A DNA stretch of 64,000 nt from contig JAUCYS010000012.1 in assembly GCA_030373505.1 (NCBI GenBank), positions 1 to 64,000 of the forward strand, in the 5' to 3' direction. Below are positions 20,197-28,934 of the stretch, one piece after another. The position numbers and the translations under genes were made by a program. Numbering within the stretch: position 1 is the first letter of the stretch; each line of letters opens with the position of its first letter. The stretch comes from Parasphingorhabdus sp. (GTDB lineage Bacteria > Pseudomonadota > Alphaproteobacteria > Sphingomonadales > Sphingomonadaceae). The notes under the pieces are model-generated. The model was given only the letters and a program-made list of their open reading frames with translations. It was not told the DNA's origin and ran no database searches.

Positions 20197-21591
20197 TCAG
20201 CGATGATCGCCGACCATATTCTCCGGCTTAACATGGGCATCATAGGTTTCGGCGTCAACCAGACCCAGTTCCAGCGCGGATGCGCGCAGCGTCTGACCGG
20301 TTTTATGGGCATATTTGGCAATCGCGGCAGCCTTGTCATAGCCGATCACCGGCGCAAGTGCAGTCACCAGCATCAGACTATTGTCGACCAGCTCCTTGAT
20401 CCGCTTTTCATTCGCTTCCAGTCCTTCCACGCAGCGTTCGGAAAAACTGGACATGCCGATCGAGATAATCTCGATCGAGCGCAGCACATTGGCGCCGATC
20501 AGCGGCTTGAACACATTCAGCTCCAGATGCCCCTGCAGTCCGCCGACGGTCACCGCCTGGTGATTGCCGATCACCTGCGCGGCGACCATGGTCAGCATCT
20601 CGCACTGGGTCGGGTTGACCTTGCCCGGCATGATCGAGCTGCCCGGTTCGTTTGCCGGCAGGTCGAGTTCGCCGAGGCCGGAGCGCGGCCCGGAGCCGAG
20701 CAGGCGGATATCATTGGCGATCTTGGTCAGCGACACCGCCAGCGTGTTGAGCGCGCCGGACAGCTCGACCATCGTATCATGCGCGGCCAGTTCCGCGAAC
20801 TTGTTCGGAGCCGAGGTGAATTTCAGGCCGGTGATCTTGGAGATTTCCTTGGCGATATGTTCGCCGAAATTTTCCGGGGCGTTGAGGCCGGTGCCGACCG
20901 CAGTGCCGCCCTGCGCCAGCTGGTGCAGCCGCGGCAAGACGCTCTCGATCCGGTCGCGCGCGGCCACGAGCTGTGCGGCATAGCCGGAAAATTCCTGGCC
21001 CAGGGTGAGCGGAGTCGCATCCTGCAAATGGGTGCGGCCGATCTTGACGATCTTCTTCCACCGCTGCGCCTTTTCCGCCAGCGCGTCGTGCAATTGCTCC
21101 AGCGCCGGGAACAGTTCGACCTCCAGCGCCCGCGCCGCGGCGACATGCATGGCGGTCGGGAAGCTGTCGTTGGAAGACTGGCCGCGATTGACATGGTCGT
21201 TGGGGTGGACCGGATATTTGCCGCCGCGAGTGCCGTAAATCGCTTCGTTGGCAACACCGGCGATCACTTCGTTGACGTTCATGTTGGTCTGGGTGCCGGA
21301 ACCCGTCTGCCAGATGCTGAGCGGAAACTGGTTGTCATAGGCGCCGGTGCGCACGGCATTGGCGGCCTTTTCTATTCCTGCGGCAATTTCCGGATCGAGG
21401 CCGTGGATACCGTTGACGCGGGCAGCGGCCTGCTTGACCGCAGCGAGCGCGTGGATCAACCGGATCGGAATGCGTTCGTGGCGGGGAAAGGGAAAATTCT
21501 CGATGCTGCGCTGCGTCTGGGCTCCCCAATAGGCATCGGCGGGAACTTCTATCTCGCCAAGAGAGTCAGTTTCTGTGCGCGTTCCGCTCAC
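20197..21591 (-). CDS. fumC: Class II fumarate hydratase
   Basis: A 464-residue fumarase that interconverts fumarate and malate in the TCA cycle. The signature [15 protein letters not shown], the N-terminal [25 protein letters not shown], and the [14 protein letters not shown] substrate segment are all present. Class II enzymes are iron-free and oxygen-stable. The start is GTG at 21591, overlapping the sspB stop (GTGA); no better ATG lies near. An operon sspB-fumC-small gene is likely. Confidence 0.96.
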   Translation of the reverse strand: MSGTRTETDSLGEIEVPADAYWGAQTQRSIENFPFPRHERIPIRLIHALAAVKQAAARVNGIHGLDPEIAAGIEKAANAVRTGAYDNQFPLSIWQTGSGTQTNMNVNEVIAGVANEAIYGTRGGKYPVHPNDHVNRGQSSNDSFPTAMHVAAARALEVELFPALEQLHDALAEKAQRWKKIVKIGRTHLQDATPLTLGQEFSGYAAQLVAARDRIESVLPRLHQLAQGGTAVGTGLNAPENFGEHIAKEISKITGLKFTSAPNKFAELAAHDTMVELSGALNTLAVSLTKIANDIRLLGSGPRSGLGELDLPANEPGSSIMPGKVNPTQCEMLTMVAAQVIGNHQAVTVGGLQGHLELNVFKPLIGANVLRSIEIISIGMSSFSERCVEGLEANEKRIKELVDNSLMLVTALAPVIGYDKAAAIAKYAHKTGQTLRASALELGLVDAETYDAHVKPENMVGDHR

Positions 21592-22073
21592 TTTTTCTTG
21601 CCGAAGTCCACCGTCACCACGTTGGAGCCATCATCGACCGGTTCGATCGAATCCGTCTCGCCGTCATTTTCCGCGGGGTCATGGTCGTTCACATTGCCCT
21701 CAATCTCGTCGACCTGGAATTGCAGCGCGAAATCCACCGCCGGATCGACGAAGGAGGTGATCGCCGCGAACGGGATATGCAGCATCGAGCTGATCTGGTT
21801 GAAGCTCAGCCCGACCTCAAACCGGTCCTTGTCGACCTTCAGGTCCCAGTAGCGGTTCTGGATGACGATCGTCATCTCGTCCGGGAACCGCGCAATCAGG
21901 TGATCGGGAATATCAACGCCGGGTGCCCGGGTCTTGAAAGTGATGTAGAAATGATGATCGCCGGGCAGGCCGCCGGTGACGACTTGCCCCAGCACCCGTC
22001 CGACAACCGCGCGCAGGGCCTCCTGCACGATCTCGTCGTAAGGAATCAGGCTATCGGGGGCATCATTGCTCAT
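21588..22073 (-). CDS. sspB: ClpXP adaptor SspB (alpha type)
   Basis: A 161-residue protein with an SspB beta-barrel segment ([32 protein letters not shown]) and an acidic, disordered tail ending [10 protein letters not shown], matching the ClpX-binding tail of SspB-alpha. SspB delivers ssrA-tagged and other substrates to the ClpXP protease. The start at ATG 22073 gives the family length; an upstream ATG adds a non-conserved leader. It overlaps the fumC GTG. Confidence 0.9.
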   Translation of the reverse strand: MSNDAPDSLIPYDEIVQEALRAVVGRVLGQVVTGGLPGDHHFYITFKTRAPGVDIPDHLIARFPDEMTIVIQNRYWDLKVDKDRFEVGLSFNQISSMLHIPFAAITSFVDPAVDFALQFQVDEIEGNVNDHDPAENDGETDSIEPVDDGSNVVTVDFGKKK

Positions 22074-22187
22074 GTGCACTAGGTGGCGTGAAGCGAGCAT
22101 GGGGTCAAGAGCGGAAAATGAATTTCGCATCGGGCAAAGGCCCCGAAATTCTTGCCTGATCTGTCCAAGCCTTTATAGGCCTGTTGC

Positions 22188-22781
22188 ATGAGAACAGCGA
22201 CAATAGAGCGAAATACCAAGGAAACCGAGATTTTTGTCGAACTCAACCTCGACGGAACCGGTCAGTTTGACGTGTCGACCGGCATCGGCTTTCTCGACCA
22301 TATGATCGAGCAATTCTCGCGCCATTCGCTGATCGACCTGACCATGCGGATCAAGGGTGATCTGCATGTCGACCAGCATCACACCACCGAAGACAGTGGT
22401 ATCGCGCTCGGGCAGGCGATTGAACAGGCGCTGGGCGACAAGGCCGGGATCGTGCGTTACGGCAGCGCCTATTCGCCGATGGACGAGACGCTGAGCCGGG
22501 TCGCGCTGGATATTTCCGCGAGGCCCTATCTGGTCTGGAATGCGGGTTTCACGCAGGAACGGCTGGGCGAGATGGACACCGAGCTGTTCAAGCACTGGTT
22601 CCACAGCGTCGCCGATGCGGCGGGCATCACGCTGCATATCGACTTGCTCTATGGCGAGAATAATCACCATATCGCGGAAAGCATCTTCAAGGGCTTTGCC
22701 CGGGCGATGCGCCAGGCGGTGGAGCGCGACCCGCGCAAGGGCGATGCGATTCCCTCGACCAAGGGGCAGCTGGGTGGCTGA
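22188..22781 (+). CDS. hisB: Imidazoleglycerol-phosphate dehydratase
   Basis: A 197-residue monofunctional HisB, which dehydrates imidazole glycerol phosphate in histidine synthesis using Mn2+. Metal-binding repeats are clear: GIGFLDHM...[21 protein letters not shown], and the second [22 protein letters not shown]. The phosphatase domain found in enteric HisB is absent, as is usual in alphaproteobacteria. It is the first gene of the his cluster here; a short terminator and a palindromic repeat separate it from hisH. Confidence 0.97.
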   Translation: MRTATIERNTKETEIFVELNLDGTGQFDVSTGIGFLDHMIEQFSRHSLIDLTMRIKGDLHVDQHHTTEDSGIALGQAIEQALGDKAGIVRYGSAYSPMDETLSRVALDISARPYLVWNAGFTQERLGEMDTELFKHWFHSVADAAGITLHIDLLYGENNHHIAESIFKGFARAMRQAVERDPRKGDAIPSTKGQLGG

Positions 22782-22790
22782 GGTGCAATT

Positions 22791-22810
22791 CCCGCGTCAG
22801 CGGGCTTTTT
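22791..22810 (+). terminator. Short rho-independent terminator after hisB
   Basis: A 5-bp GC stem CCCGC (22791-22795) and GCGGG (22800-22804) with a GTCA loop, followed by CTTTTT. It lies nine bases after the hisB stop. The stem is short, so termination may be partial. Confidence 0.55.
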
Positions 22811-22822
22811 CCGATGAATTTA

Positions 22823-22895
22823 TCACGCGAAGGCGCGAAGCCGCGAAGGAGGCGCCTCTCGCCGATACTCTTCGCGCCTTCGCAGCTTCGCGTGA
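22823..22895. repeat. Palindromic repeat between hisB and hisH
   Basis: Two 26-base arms (22823-22848 and 22870-22895) are inverted copies with 23 of 26 positions paired; each consists of CGAAG/CTTCG-type units. It is a REP-like element, not coding. Confidence 0.75.
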
Positions 22896-22946
22896 ATCCG
22901 ATAGCGGGTTCTCCAAGTTGAGCGCCTCCGGCGGTTGAATCGCATC

Positions 22947-23567
22947 ATGTCTGAAACCATAGCTCTTATCGATTTCGGTGCCGGCAATCTGCACAGCGTC
23001 CACAATGCACTGATGGCTGCCGGAGCGGGGAATGTCGCCGTCACCGCAGATCCGGTGATAGTGGCGCAGGCAGACCGGATTATATTGCCCGGCGTTGGCG
23101 CCTTTGGTGCCTGCCGCGATGCTCTGTTTGCTATCGACGGCATGATTGATGCTCTTGAACAGCGGGTCGGGAAGGATGGCGTGCCCTTTCTCGGTATCTG
23201 TGTCGGGATGCAGATGCTGGCGGACAAGGGTATTGAATATGGCGCGCATGACGGCCTCGGCTGGATCGGCGGCACCGTGAAGGCGATCGAGCCGGCCGAC
23301 GAGAGGATAAAAATTCCCCATATGGGCTGGAATGACGTGACCCCGACCGCAGGGCATGAGTTGCTGGAGAGCGGCGAGGCCTATTATCTGCATGGCTATC
23401 ATTTTGATGTGGCCGACGAGGCCGACATATTGGCGACGACCAGCCACGGCGGATCGCTGGTAGCGGCGGTCGGTCGCGACAATATCGTCGGCGTGCAATT
23501 TCACCCGGAGAAAAGCCAGGCCTATGGACTGGCCTTTCTCCAGCAATTTCTGGAGTGGAAACCATGA
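22947..23567 (+). CDS. hisH: Imidazole glycerol phosphate synthase, glutaminase subunit HisH
   Basis: A 206-residue class I glutamine amidotransferase that feeds ammonia to HisF. Seen are DFGAGNLHSV, the oxyanion strand PGVGAFG, the nucleophile Cys in LGICVGMQ, and the His/Glu pair in GVQFHPEKS. ATG 22947 is preferred over a TTG at 22935. It is separated from hisA by a palindromic repeat of about 100 bases. Confidence 0.96.
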   Translation: MSETIALIDFGAGNLHSVHNALMAAGAGNVAVTADPVIVAQADRIILPGVGAFGACRDALFAIDGMIDALEQRVGKDGVPFLGICVGMQMLADKGIEYGAHDGLGWIGGTVKAIEPADERIKIPHMGWNDVTPTAGHELLESGEAYYLHGYHFDVADEADILATTSHGGSLVAAVGRDNIVGVQFHPEKSQAYGLAFLQQFLEWKP

Positions 23568-23579
23568 ATATGCTGAATG

Positions 23580-23678
23580 CCGTTCGTCCTGAGCTTGTGT
23601 TGCTGCGCATCGTCTGCGACTCCGAAGGACATTGTGCGTTCGACAAGCGTGGTTCGACGGGCTCACCACGAACGGACC
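23580..23678. repeat. Palindromic repeat between hisH and hisA
   Basis: CGTTCGTCCTGAGCTTGT at the left end pairs with the right part TTCGACAAGCGTGG...CACGAACGG. The same half-sites occur within uvrA (10473-10600). Non-coding here. Confidence 0.8.
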
Positions 23679-23685
23679 AACGCAA

Positions 23686-24411
23686 ATGATCGTATTCCCC
23701 GCCATTGATCTCAAATCCGGCGAAGTCGTGCGGCTCGCCGAAGGCGACATGGACCGAGCGACCGTCTATGGCGACAATCCGGCGGAACAGGCGGGCCTGT
23801 TTGCCGCCGCCGGCGCCGAGCATATCCATGTTGTCGATCTCGACGGTGCGTTTGCCGGATCGCCGCGCAATGCCGAAGCGGTGGAAGCGATTGTCGCCAG
23901 CTTCCCGGGCTATGTGCAGCTGGGTGGCGGTATTCGCAACCGCGAGACTGTCGAGCGCTGGTTCGAGCTGGGCGTGGCCCGGCTGGTAATCGGCACGGCT
24001 GCGCTCAAGGATCCGGACTTCGTCAAGGATATGGCGAAGGAATATGAAGGCGGCATTGTCGTCGCCGTGGACGCGCGCGACGGCATGGTCGCGACGGAAG
24101 GCTGGGCCGATGTGTCGGATGTCAGCGTCCGCGACCTTGCCCGCCGTTTTGAAGATGCGGGCGTCGCCTCGATCCTGTTCACCGATGTCGGTCGTGACGG
24201 CATGCTCACCGGCTGCAATATTGAAGCGACGGTCGATCTGGCGCGCGGCGTCGATATTCCGGTGATCGCCAGCGGCGGGGTCAAGGGCCTCGACGATATC
24301 CATATGCTCAGCCTCCATGCCAAGGATGGCATCGAAGGCGTGATTACAGGCCGGGCACTCTATGACGGCCGGCTCGATCTGGCGACCGCGATCGCAATGG
24401 CCAATCGATGA
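23686..24411 (+). CDS. hisA: ProFAR isomerase HisA
   Basis: A 241-residue (beta/alpha)8 enzyme for the fourth step of histidine synthesis. It begins [17 protein letters not shown] with the catalytic Asp8, has [19 protein letters not shown], and a second catalytic Asp in [11 protein letters not shown]; phosphate-binding loops IASGGV and [10 protein letters not shown] follow. The start at 23686 is the first ATG after the repeat. Confidence 0.97.
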   Translation: MIVFPAIDLKSGEVVRLAEGDMDRATVYGDNPAEQAGLFAAAGAEHIHVVDLDGAFAGSPRNAEAVEAIVASFPGYVQLGGGIRNRETVERWFELGVARLVIGTAALKDPDFVKDMAKEYEGGIVVAVDARDGMVATEGWADVSDVSVRDLARRFEDAGVASILFTDVGRDGMLTGCNIEATVDLARGVDIPVIASGGVKGLDDIHMLSLHAKDGIEGVITGRALYDGRLDLATAIAMANR

Positions 24412-24485
24412 CATTCCCGTCGAACAAATATTGTGCTCCAGCCCCCGAGCCGGAGCCCTGGCGTCTGCAGCGCCCAGACCTGCGG

Positions 24486-24506
24486 GCTCCGCATCAAGTG
24501 CGGAGC
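24486..24506. repeat. Small palindrome upstream of hisF
   Basis: GCTCCGCA-TCAAG-TGCGGAGC is a perfect 8-bp hairpin 23 bases before the hisF ATG. It resembles small dispersed intergenic palindromes and could also affect hisF translation; no T run follows. Confidence 0.5.
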
Positions 24507-24529
24507 ACAGCTGCTATCAGGTTTTCCCT

Positions 24530-25291
24530 ATGACCGTCCGAATCCGCGTCATTCCCTGTCTCGATGTCGCCAATGGCCGGGTGGTCAAGGGCGTCAATTT
24601 TGTCGATCTGCAGGACGCCGGCGACCCGGTCGAGCAGGCGCAAGCCTATGACGCGGCCGGTGCCGACGAGCTATGCTTCCTCGATATCACCGCCAGCCAC
24701 GAGAAACGCGACACGATTATCGATGTGGTCCGGCGTACGGCAGAGGTCTGCTTCATGCCGGTGACCGTCGGCGGCGGCGTGCGTACCGCCGATGATGCGC
24801 GGGCGCTGCTGATGGCCGGTGCCGACAAGGTCGCGGTGAACAGCGCCGCCGTGGCCCGGCCGGAAGTGGTCAGCGATATCGCCACCCGCTTCGGCAGCCA
24901 GTGCATGGTCGCCTCCATTGATGCCCGGCGCGTGGCCGAAGGGCGCTGGGAAATCTTCACGCATGGCGGGCGCACACCCACCGGAATTGATGCACTCGAG
25001 CATGCCTTGCGCCTGGCGAAGCTGGGGGCAGGGGAGTTGCTGGTGACATCGATGGATCGCGATGGCACGCGGGACGGCTATGATCTGGAGCTGGTTCGCA
25101 CCATCGCCGATGCCGTTTCGATTCCGGTCGTGGCGAGTGGCGGGGTCGGAAATCTGGATCATCTGGTCGAGGGCGTGACTCGGGGCCATGCCAATGCCGT
25201 GCTCGCTGCCTCGATATTCCACTTTGGCGAGCATAGTATTGCCGAGGCCCATGATGCGCTGCGCGCGGCGGGGCTTCCTGCCCGGACCTGA
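24530..25291 (+). CDS. hisF: Imidazole glycerol phosphate synthase, cyclase subunit HisF
   Basis: A 253-residue (beta/alpha)8 enzyme working with HisH. Catalytic Asp residues are in [15 protein letters not shown] (Asp11) and in [15 protein letters not shown]; phosphate loops VGGGVRT and VASGGVGN are present. ATG 24530 gives the standard N-terminus [12 protein letters not shown]. About 120 bases of spacer containing a small palindrome precede it. Confidence 0.97.
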   Translation: MTVRIRVIPCLDVANGRVVKGVNFVDLQDAGDPVEQAQAYDAAGADELCFLDITASHEKRDTIIDVVRRTAEVCFMPVTVGGGVRTADDARALLMAGADKVAVNSAAVARPEVVSDIATRFGSQCMVASIDARRVAEGRWEIFTHGGRTPTGIDALEHALRLAKLGAGELLVTSMDRDGTRDGYDLELVRTIADAVSIPVVASGGVGNLDHLVEGVTRGHANAVLAASIFHFGEHSIAEAHDALRAAGLPART

Positions 25292-25550
25292 TCCCGTTCG
25301 CGACCGCTGGCGAACATCGCGATGATGCGGACTTTTCCGATCTGGCCCCCTCTGGCGGCAGGCCAGACAGGTCGATTTGCCTCAATCCAGACCCTGCGAC
25401 CGTCGATTAATGTCGGGTTATTTTACAAAATCCGGTCGTCCGGAAACGGGATTAACTATTTCCATCATCAGAAAACCGGGCTTTTTGCAAAAGTGGCAGC
25501 GATCTTGCTTTACTATTCCTAGTCAATTTGAACTTGGATGGAGATAAATT

Positions 25551-25892
25551 TTGAAACCGATTAAATGTGCAGTTCTGACCGGCATTGCAGCCATGGCGTT
25601 TGCTGCAGGCGCTCCCGCGAATGCTACCTGGGGTAGCTCGGGTTGGGGTAGCTCTGGCTGGGGCAGTTCGGGCTGGGGAAGCTCCGGTTGGGGATCTTCG
25701 GGCAGCAGCTCGAGCAGCAGCAGCTCCAGCTCGAGCAGCAGCTCAAGCAGCTCCTCCAGCTCCAGCGGCGGCAGCACGGGCTCCAGCGGCGGAACCCCGG
25801 TTCCTGAACCATCCAGCATGCTGATGCTCGGTCTCGGCCTGAGCGGTCTGGTCGCGGGCCGCGTGGCTGCCAAGCGCCGCAAGAAGAACTGA
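25551..25892 (+). CDS. Short PEP-CTERM protein with WGSSG repeats
   Basis: A 113-residue exported protein: signal peptide (residues 1-25, cleavage likely after PANA), five tandem WGSSG units (27-51), an unbroken run of 21 Ser, a Gly/Ser linker, then a PEP-CTERM sorting tail (VPEPSSMLMLGLGLSGL, then basic AAKRRKKN). PEP-CTERM proteins are handled by an exosortase and often linked to surface polysaccharide; no exosortase gene is in the window. The start is TTG at 25551 with GGATGGAG seven bases upstream; no ATG would keep the signal peptide. It interrupts the his cluster between hisF and hisE and is followed by a terminator. Confidence 0.82.
   Translation: MKPIKCAVLTGIAAMAFAAGAPANATWGSSGWGSSGWGSSGWGSSGWGSSGSSSSSSSSSSSSSSSSSSSSSGGSTGSSGGTPVPEPSSMLMLGLGLSGLVAGRVAAKRRKKN
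25629..25703 (+). repeat. Five tandem 15-base repeats coding WGSSG
   Basis: Units begin at 25629, 25644, 25659, 25674 and 25689 with the pattern TGGGGNAGYTCNGGY. Third-position changes keep the protein repeat constant (the last unit is TGGGGATCTTCGGGC), so the protein seems to be under selection. Confidence 0.9.
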
Positions 25893-25937
25893 TCTTCGTT
25901 AAAATAGCGCCACAAGCGAGCAATCGCTTCGGGCACG

Positions 25938-25969
25938 AAAAGGGCCGCCAGTATCTGGTGGCCCTTTTT
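25938..25969. terminator. Rho-independent terminator after the PEP-CTERM gene
   Basis: Stem of about 14 bp: AAAAGGGCCGCCAG (25938-25951) and CTGGTGGCCCTTTT (25955-25968), with one G-T pair and a TAT loop, ending in a T run. It can work in both directions but only the plus-strand gene ends here. Confidence 0.85.
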
Positions 25970-26052
25970 CATGGGCGATCTCTCTGCGGGTCAGGCGAAC
26001 TTCTGTCGCTAGGGCTTGACGAACCGGCGGCCTGTCGCGAAAACCCCCGGCG

Positions 26053-26373
26053 ATGACCAATATTCTCAAATCTCTCGAAAAAACGATTCTGGACCGGCGT
26101 ACAGCCGACCCCGCAACCAGCTATGTCGCCAGCCTTCGCGCCAAGGGGCGTGCCAAAATGGCTGAAAAGCTGGGTGAAGAGGCGATCGAAACGGTGATCG
26201 CAGCGGTCCAGGACGACCCGGCGGCAATGACCGGCGAAGCTGCGGACCTGCTCTTCCACCTGATGGTGCTGCTGGCCGACATGGATTTGTCGCTCGATGA
26301 CGTGATCGCCGAACTGGCCCGCCGGGAAGGTCTGTCAGGACTGGATGAAAAAGCGGCAAGAGGAGCAAGCTGA
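26053..26373 (+). CDS. hisE: Phosphoribosyl-ATP pyrophosphohydrolase
   Basis: A 106-residue all-alpha MazG-fold enzyme for the second step of histidine synthesis. The metal-binding pattern KLGEEAIETVIAA followed by GEAADLLFHLMVLL is the HisE hallmark. HisE is separate from HisI here, and hisI is not in the window. The TGA shares its last A with the ATG of the HIT gene (TGATG), so the two are coupled. Confidence 0.95.
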   Translation: MTNILKSLEKTILDRRTADPATSYVASLRAKGRAKMAEKLGEEAIETVIAAVQDDPAAMTGEAADLLFHLMVLLADMDLSLDDVIAELARREGLSGLDEKAARGAS

Positions 26374-26753
26374 TGGCAATCGATCCGACCGAGCCTTATG
26401 ATGACGACAATATTTTCGCGAAAATATTGCGCGGCGAAATTCCCAACAAGACGGTCTATGAGAATGAATGGGTGCTCGCCTTTCACGATATCAACCCGCA
26501 GGCCCCAGAGCATATATTGGTCATCCCCAAGGGCCGCTACGTCAGCTGGGACGATTTTTCGGCCTCGGCAAGCGAAGCGGAAATTGCCGCATTTGTCCGC
26601 GCCGTCGGCCATGTTGCGCGCGAAGCGGGCATGGTCGAGCCGGGCTATCGCCTGCTCGCCAATGTCGGCAAGAACGGCCATCAGGAAGTGGCCCATCTCC
26701 ACGTCCATATTTTCGCCGGAAAACCGCTTGGCCCGATGCTGATGCGCAGCTAG
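26373..26753 (+). CDS. HIT family protein (HinT-like)
   Basis: A 126-residue histidine-triad nucleotide hydrolase. The triad HLHVHIFAG is at the C-terminal end, with the DDNIFAKILRGEIPNK start and the PEHILVIPKGRY strand typical of HinT. HinT-type enzymes hydrolyse adenosine phosphoramidates and acyl-AMPs. It is commonly found right after hisE in alphaproteobacteria. Confidence 0.92.
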   Translation: MAIDPTEPYDDDNIFAKILRGEIPNKTVYENEWVLAFHDINPQAPEHILVIPKGRYVSWDDFSASASEAEIAAFVRAVGHVAREAGMVEPGYRLLANVGKNGHQEVAHLHVHIFAGKPLGPMLMRS

Positions 26754-26802
26754 TAACAGGCGCAACAAAGCCGAACAGGCAAAAATCGGGGAGTTGAGTG
26801 AA

Positions 26803-28272
26803 ATGGCAGGCGCAGCAATAGCAAAAGGCGAGGGCTGGTCCTCGCGGACCGCATTCATACTGGCCGCGATCGGTTCGGCCGTCGGACTGGGCAATCTGGT
26901 GCGATTTCCTGCCGAAGCCGGTGCCAATGGCGGCGGTGCCTTTGTCATATTCTATATTTTCTGCGTCCTGCTGATCGGCCTGCCGATCCTGCTTTCGGAA
27001 ACGCTGATCGGCCGCCATGGCCACAGCTCGGCGATCGAGAGCATGAAGAAGGTGGCCATTGAATCACGCGCCTCCGGCTGGTGGTCGGTGGGAGCCGCTA
27101 TCGGGATGGTCGGTGCGTTCCTGATCCTGACCTATTACAGCGTCCTCGCCGGTTGGATCGTTCATTTCATCGGCGTTTTTGCCGGCGATGTGGCTCATGC
27201 TCTCTCTTCCGGGACCCTGACCCAGGGCGCTCTGCAGGGCTCTTCGGTCGATCAGGTGCAGGGCATATTGCCCGCCCTGCAAGCGGACGAAGGCCAGATG
27301 CTGGCGATGCACGCCATCTTCATGGTGCTGACGGTAGCCGCCGTGGGCCGCGGGGTCAGCAGCGGGATTGAGAAGGTCGCGGTCTATTTGATGCCGATAT
27401 TCTTCGTCCTGCTGATTGCCATCACCGTCTATGGCGCATTTACCGGTGCGTTCGGCGCGGCGCTTGATTTTCTGTTCGATTTCGAACCGGCGCGGCTGCT
27501 CGATCCTTCGGTGCAGCTGTCCGCACTGGGCCAGGCCCTGTTCTCGCTGTCGCTCGGCTCGGCGCTGATGATCACTTATGGTGCTTATGCGGCGCGCGAT
27601 ATCAATCTCGCCAAAACATCCGTCCAGATCGCCGCAGCCGATACGTCGGTCGCCGTCATCGCCGGTCTGGCGATATTTCCGATCACTTTTGCGGCCCTCG
27701 CGCCGGCCAGCCTGGATGCGATTCTGTCCGGGCAGGAACAGGTGCAGGGCGGGCTGGGGCTGCTGTTCGTCAGCCTGCCGGTCGCCTTCCAGACGATGCC
27801 GGCCGGCTCGCTGATCGGCCTGCTGTTCTTCATCATGGTATTTTTTGCTGCCCTGACCAGTTCGGTGGCCTTGCTGGAAGCCTCGGTCAGCTGGGCGATC
27901 GGTCGCTTCGACAAGCCACGCTGGCTGGTCACGGCGGTTCTCGGCGGGCTCGCTTTTCTGATCGGTGGCTGGGCCAGCCTCTCTTTCAACAGTCAGGCCG
28001 ATTTCCAGCCGTTCGATTTCATGATCTTCTCCGGGCAGCCGGTGTTCGGCATCATCGATGAACTGACCGCAAAAATATTGCTGCCGACCTCGGCGCTGCT
28101 GGTCTCGATATTTGTCGGCTGGATTGCGGACCGCCGGCTGATCGATAGCGAGAACGGGCTGGACGGCAATCTGCACCGCATCTGGCTGTTTCTGGTCCGC
28201 TGGCTGTGCCCGCTGGTCATATCGGCGATCCTGCTGACCGGTCTGTTTCCCGGCCTGCTGGGTCAGGGCTAG
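26803..28272 (+). CDS. Neurotransmitter:sodium symporter (NSS) family transporter
   Basis: A 489-residue LeuT-fold transporter. TM1 is clear: SSRTAFILAAIGSAVGLGNLVRFP, with the unwound sodium site and Gly-Asn, followed by GANGGGAFVIFYIF. Around eleven or twelve helices follow. Bacterial members carry amino acids such as Leu, Trp or Tyr with Na+. I start at ATG 26803 with GGGGAG nine bases upstream. yacG follows three bases later. Confidence 0.92.
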   Translation: MAGAAIAKGEGWSSRTAFILAAIGSAVGLGNLVRFPAEAGANGGGAFVIFYIFCVLLIGLPILLSETLIGRHGHSSAIESMKKVAIESRASGWWSVGAAIGMVGAFLILTYYSVLAGWIVHFIGVFAGDVAHALSSGTLTQGALQGSSVDQVQGILPALQADEGQMLAMHAIFMVLTVAAVGRGVSSGIEKVAVYLMPIFFVLLIAITVYGAFTGAFGAALDFLFDFEPARLLDPSVQLSALGQALFSLSLGSALMITYGAYAARDINLAKTSVQIAAADTSVAVIAGLAIFPITFAALAPASLDAILSGQEQVQGGLGLLFVSLPVAFQTMPAGSLIGLLFFIMVFFAALTSSVALLEASVSWAIGRFDKPRWLVTAVLGGLAFLIGGWASLSFNSQADFQPFDFMIFSGQPVFGIIDELTAKILLPTSALLVSIFVGWIADRRLIDSENGLDGNLHRIWLFLVRWLCPLVISAILLTGLFPGLLGQG

Positions 28273-28275
28273 GCG

Positions 28276-28479
28276 ATGGCGGGATCGAAGCCTCCGAAAT
28301 GCCCGGTGTGCGGGCGGGTCGCCACGGCAGAATTCCGGCCTTTCTGCAGCGCGGGCTGCAAGGATCGTGACCTGCTGAAATGGCTGGGGGACGGCTATAA
28401 AATTCCCGGACCGGCGGTTTCGCCAGACGAACTGGCCGATCAATTTGCCGGAGATTCCGGTCGTGACGGAGAGGACTGA
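28276..28479 (+). CDS. yacG: DNA gyrase inhibitor / zinc protein YacG
   Basis: A 67-residue protein with the treble-clef zinc site CPVC...FCSAGCKDRDLLKWL, the family signature. E. coli YacG binds GyrB and inhibits gyrase. The C-terminus is acidic. It lies three bases after the NSS transporter gene and just before tRNA-Phe. Confidence 0.92.
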   Translation: MAGSKPPKCPVCGRVATAEFRPFCSAGCKDRDLLKWLGDGYKIPGPAVSPDELADQFAGDSGRDGED

Positions 28480-28580
28480 ACCGGCGCAACAAAACCGCCA
28501 TTTTTAGGCTGGACAAGCAGCAAGGCCCCCGCCTATAGCGTCGCTTCCTAAGGCCGCCAGCGCATCCCGCCGGCGCAGAT

Positions 28581-28656
28581 GCCCGAGTAGCTCAGTTGGT
28601 AGAGCAAGCGACTGAAAATCGCTGTGTCGGTGGTTCGAATCCGCCCTCGGGCACCA
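28581..28656 (+). tRNA. tRNA-Phe (GAA)
   Basis: A 76-base cloverleaf with CCA encoded. The acceptor stem GCCCGAG pairs with CTCGGGC; D arm AGCTCAGTTGGTAGAGC; anticodon loop CTGAAAA giving GAA; T arm GGTTCGAATCC. Confidence 0.97.
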
Positions 28657-28934
28657 CAACGATCCCAAACGGTGTCCAGTACGATCCGAAAAAAGACTGA
28701 CGGGCCACGCGATTAGAACCGATGCTGTGAGTGCCAGTAGCGGAAGGAGTGCAAGCCATAAAACACGGCACCATCTACGGAATCCCAGTGCGGCAACCGT
28801 GTTGAAAATGCCTGTAAATATGGATTTGCGTTTGGTAATTCGTTGGTACCGGATTCAAATTTCTCTCGAAAGTGCCGGGCCTTTCCGCCTTGCCGGCTTG
28901 CCATCCCGGAATTCGCGTCAAGATCGCAGGGGTT

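Noticed and set aside
20203..21852. 549-codon open frame opposite fumC
   Set aside because: Antisense to a highly conserved enzyme; no recognisable domain.
25629..25766. Short direct repeats that could suggest a CRISPR array
   Set aside because: Repeats are contiguous 15-mers without spacers and encode the WGSSG/Ser protein.
28581..28934. tRNA-Phe as attachment site of an integrated element
   Set aside because: No integrase gene and no second copy of the tRNA 3' end were seen in the window.
28657..28934. Possible small genes after tRNA-Phe
   Set aside because: Short frames there lack ribosome sites and recognisable content.
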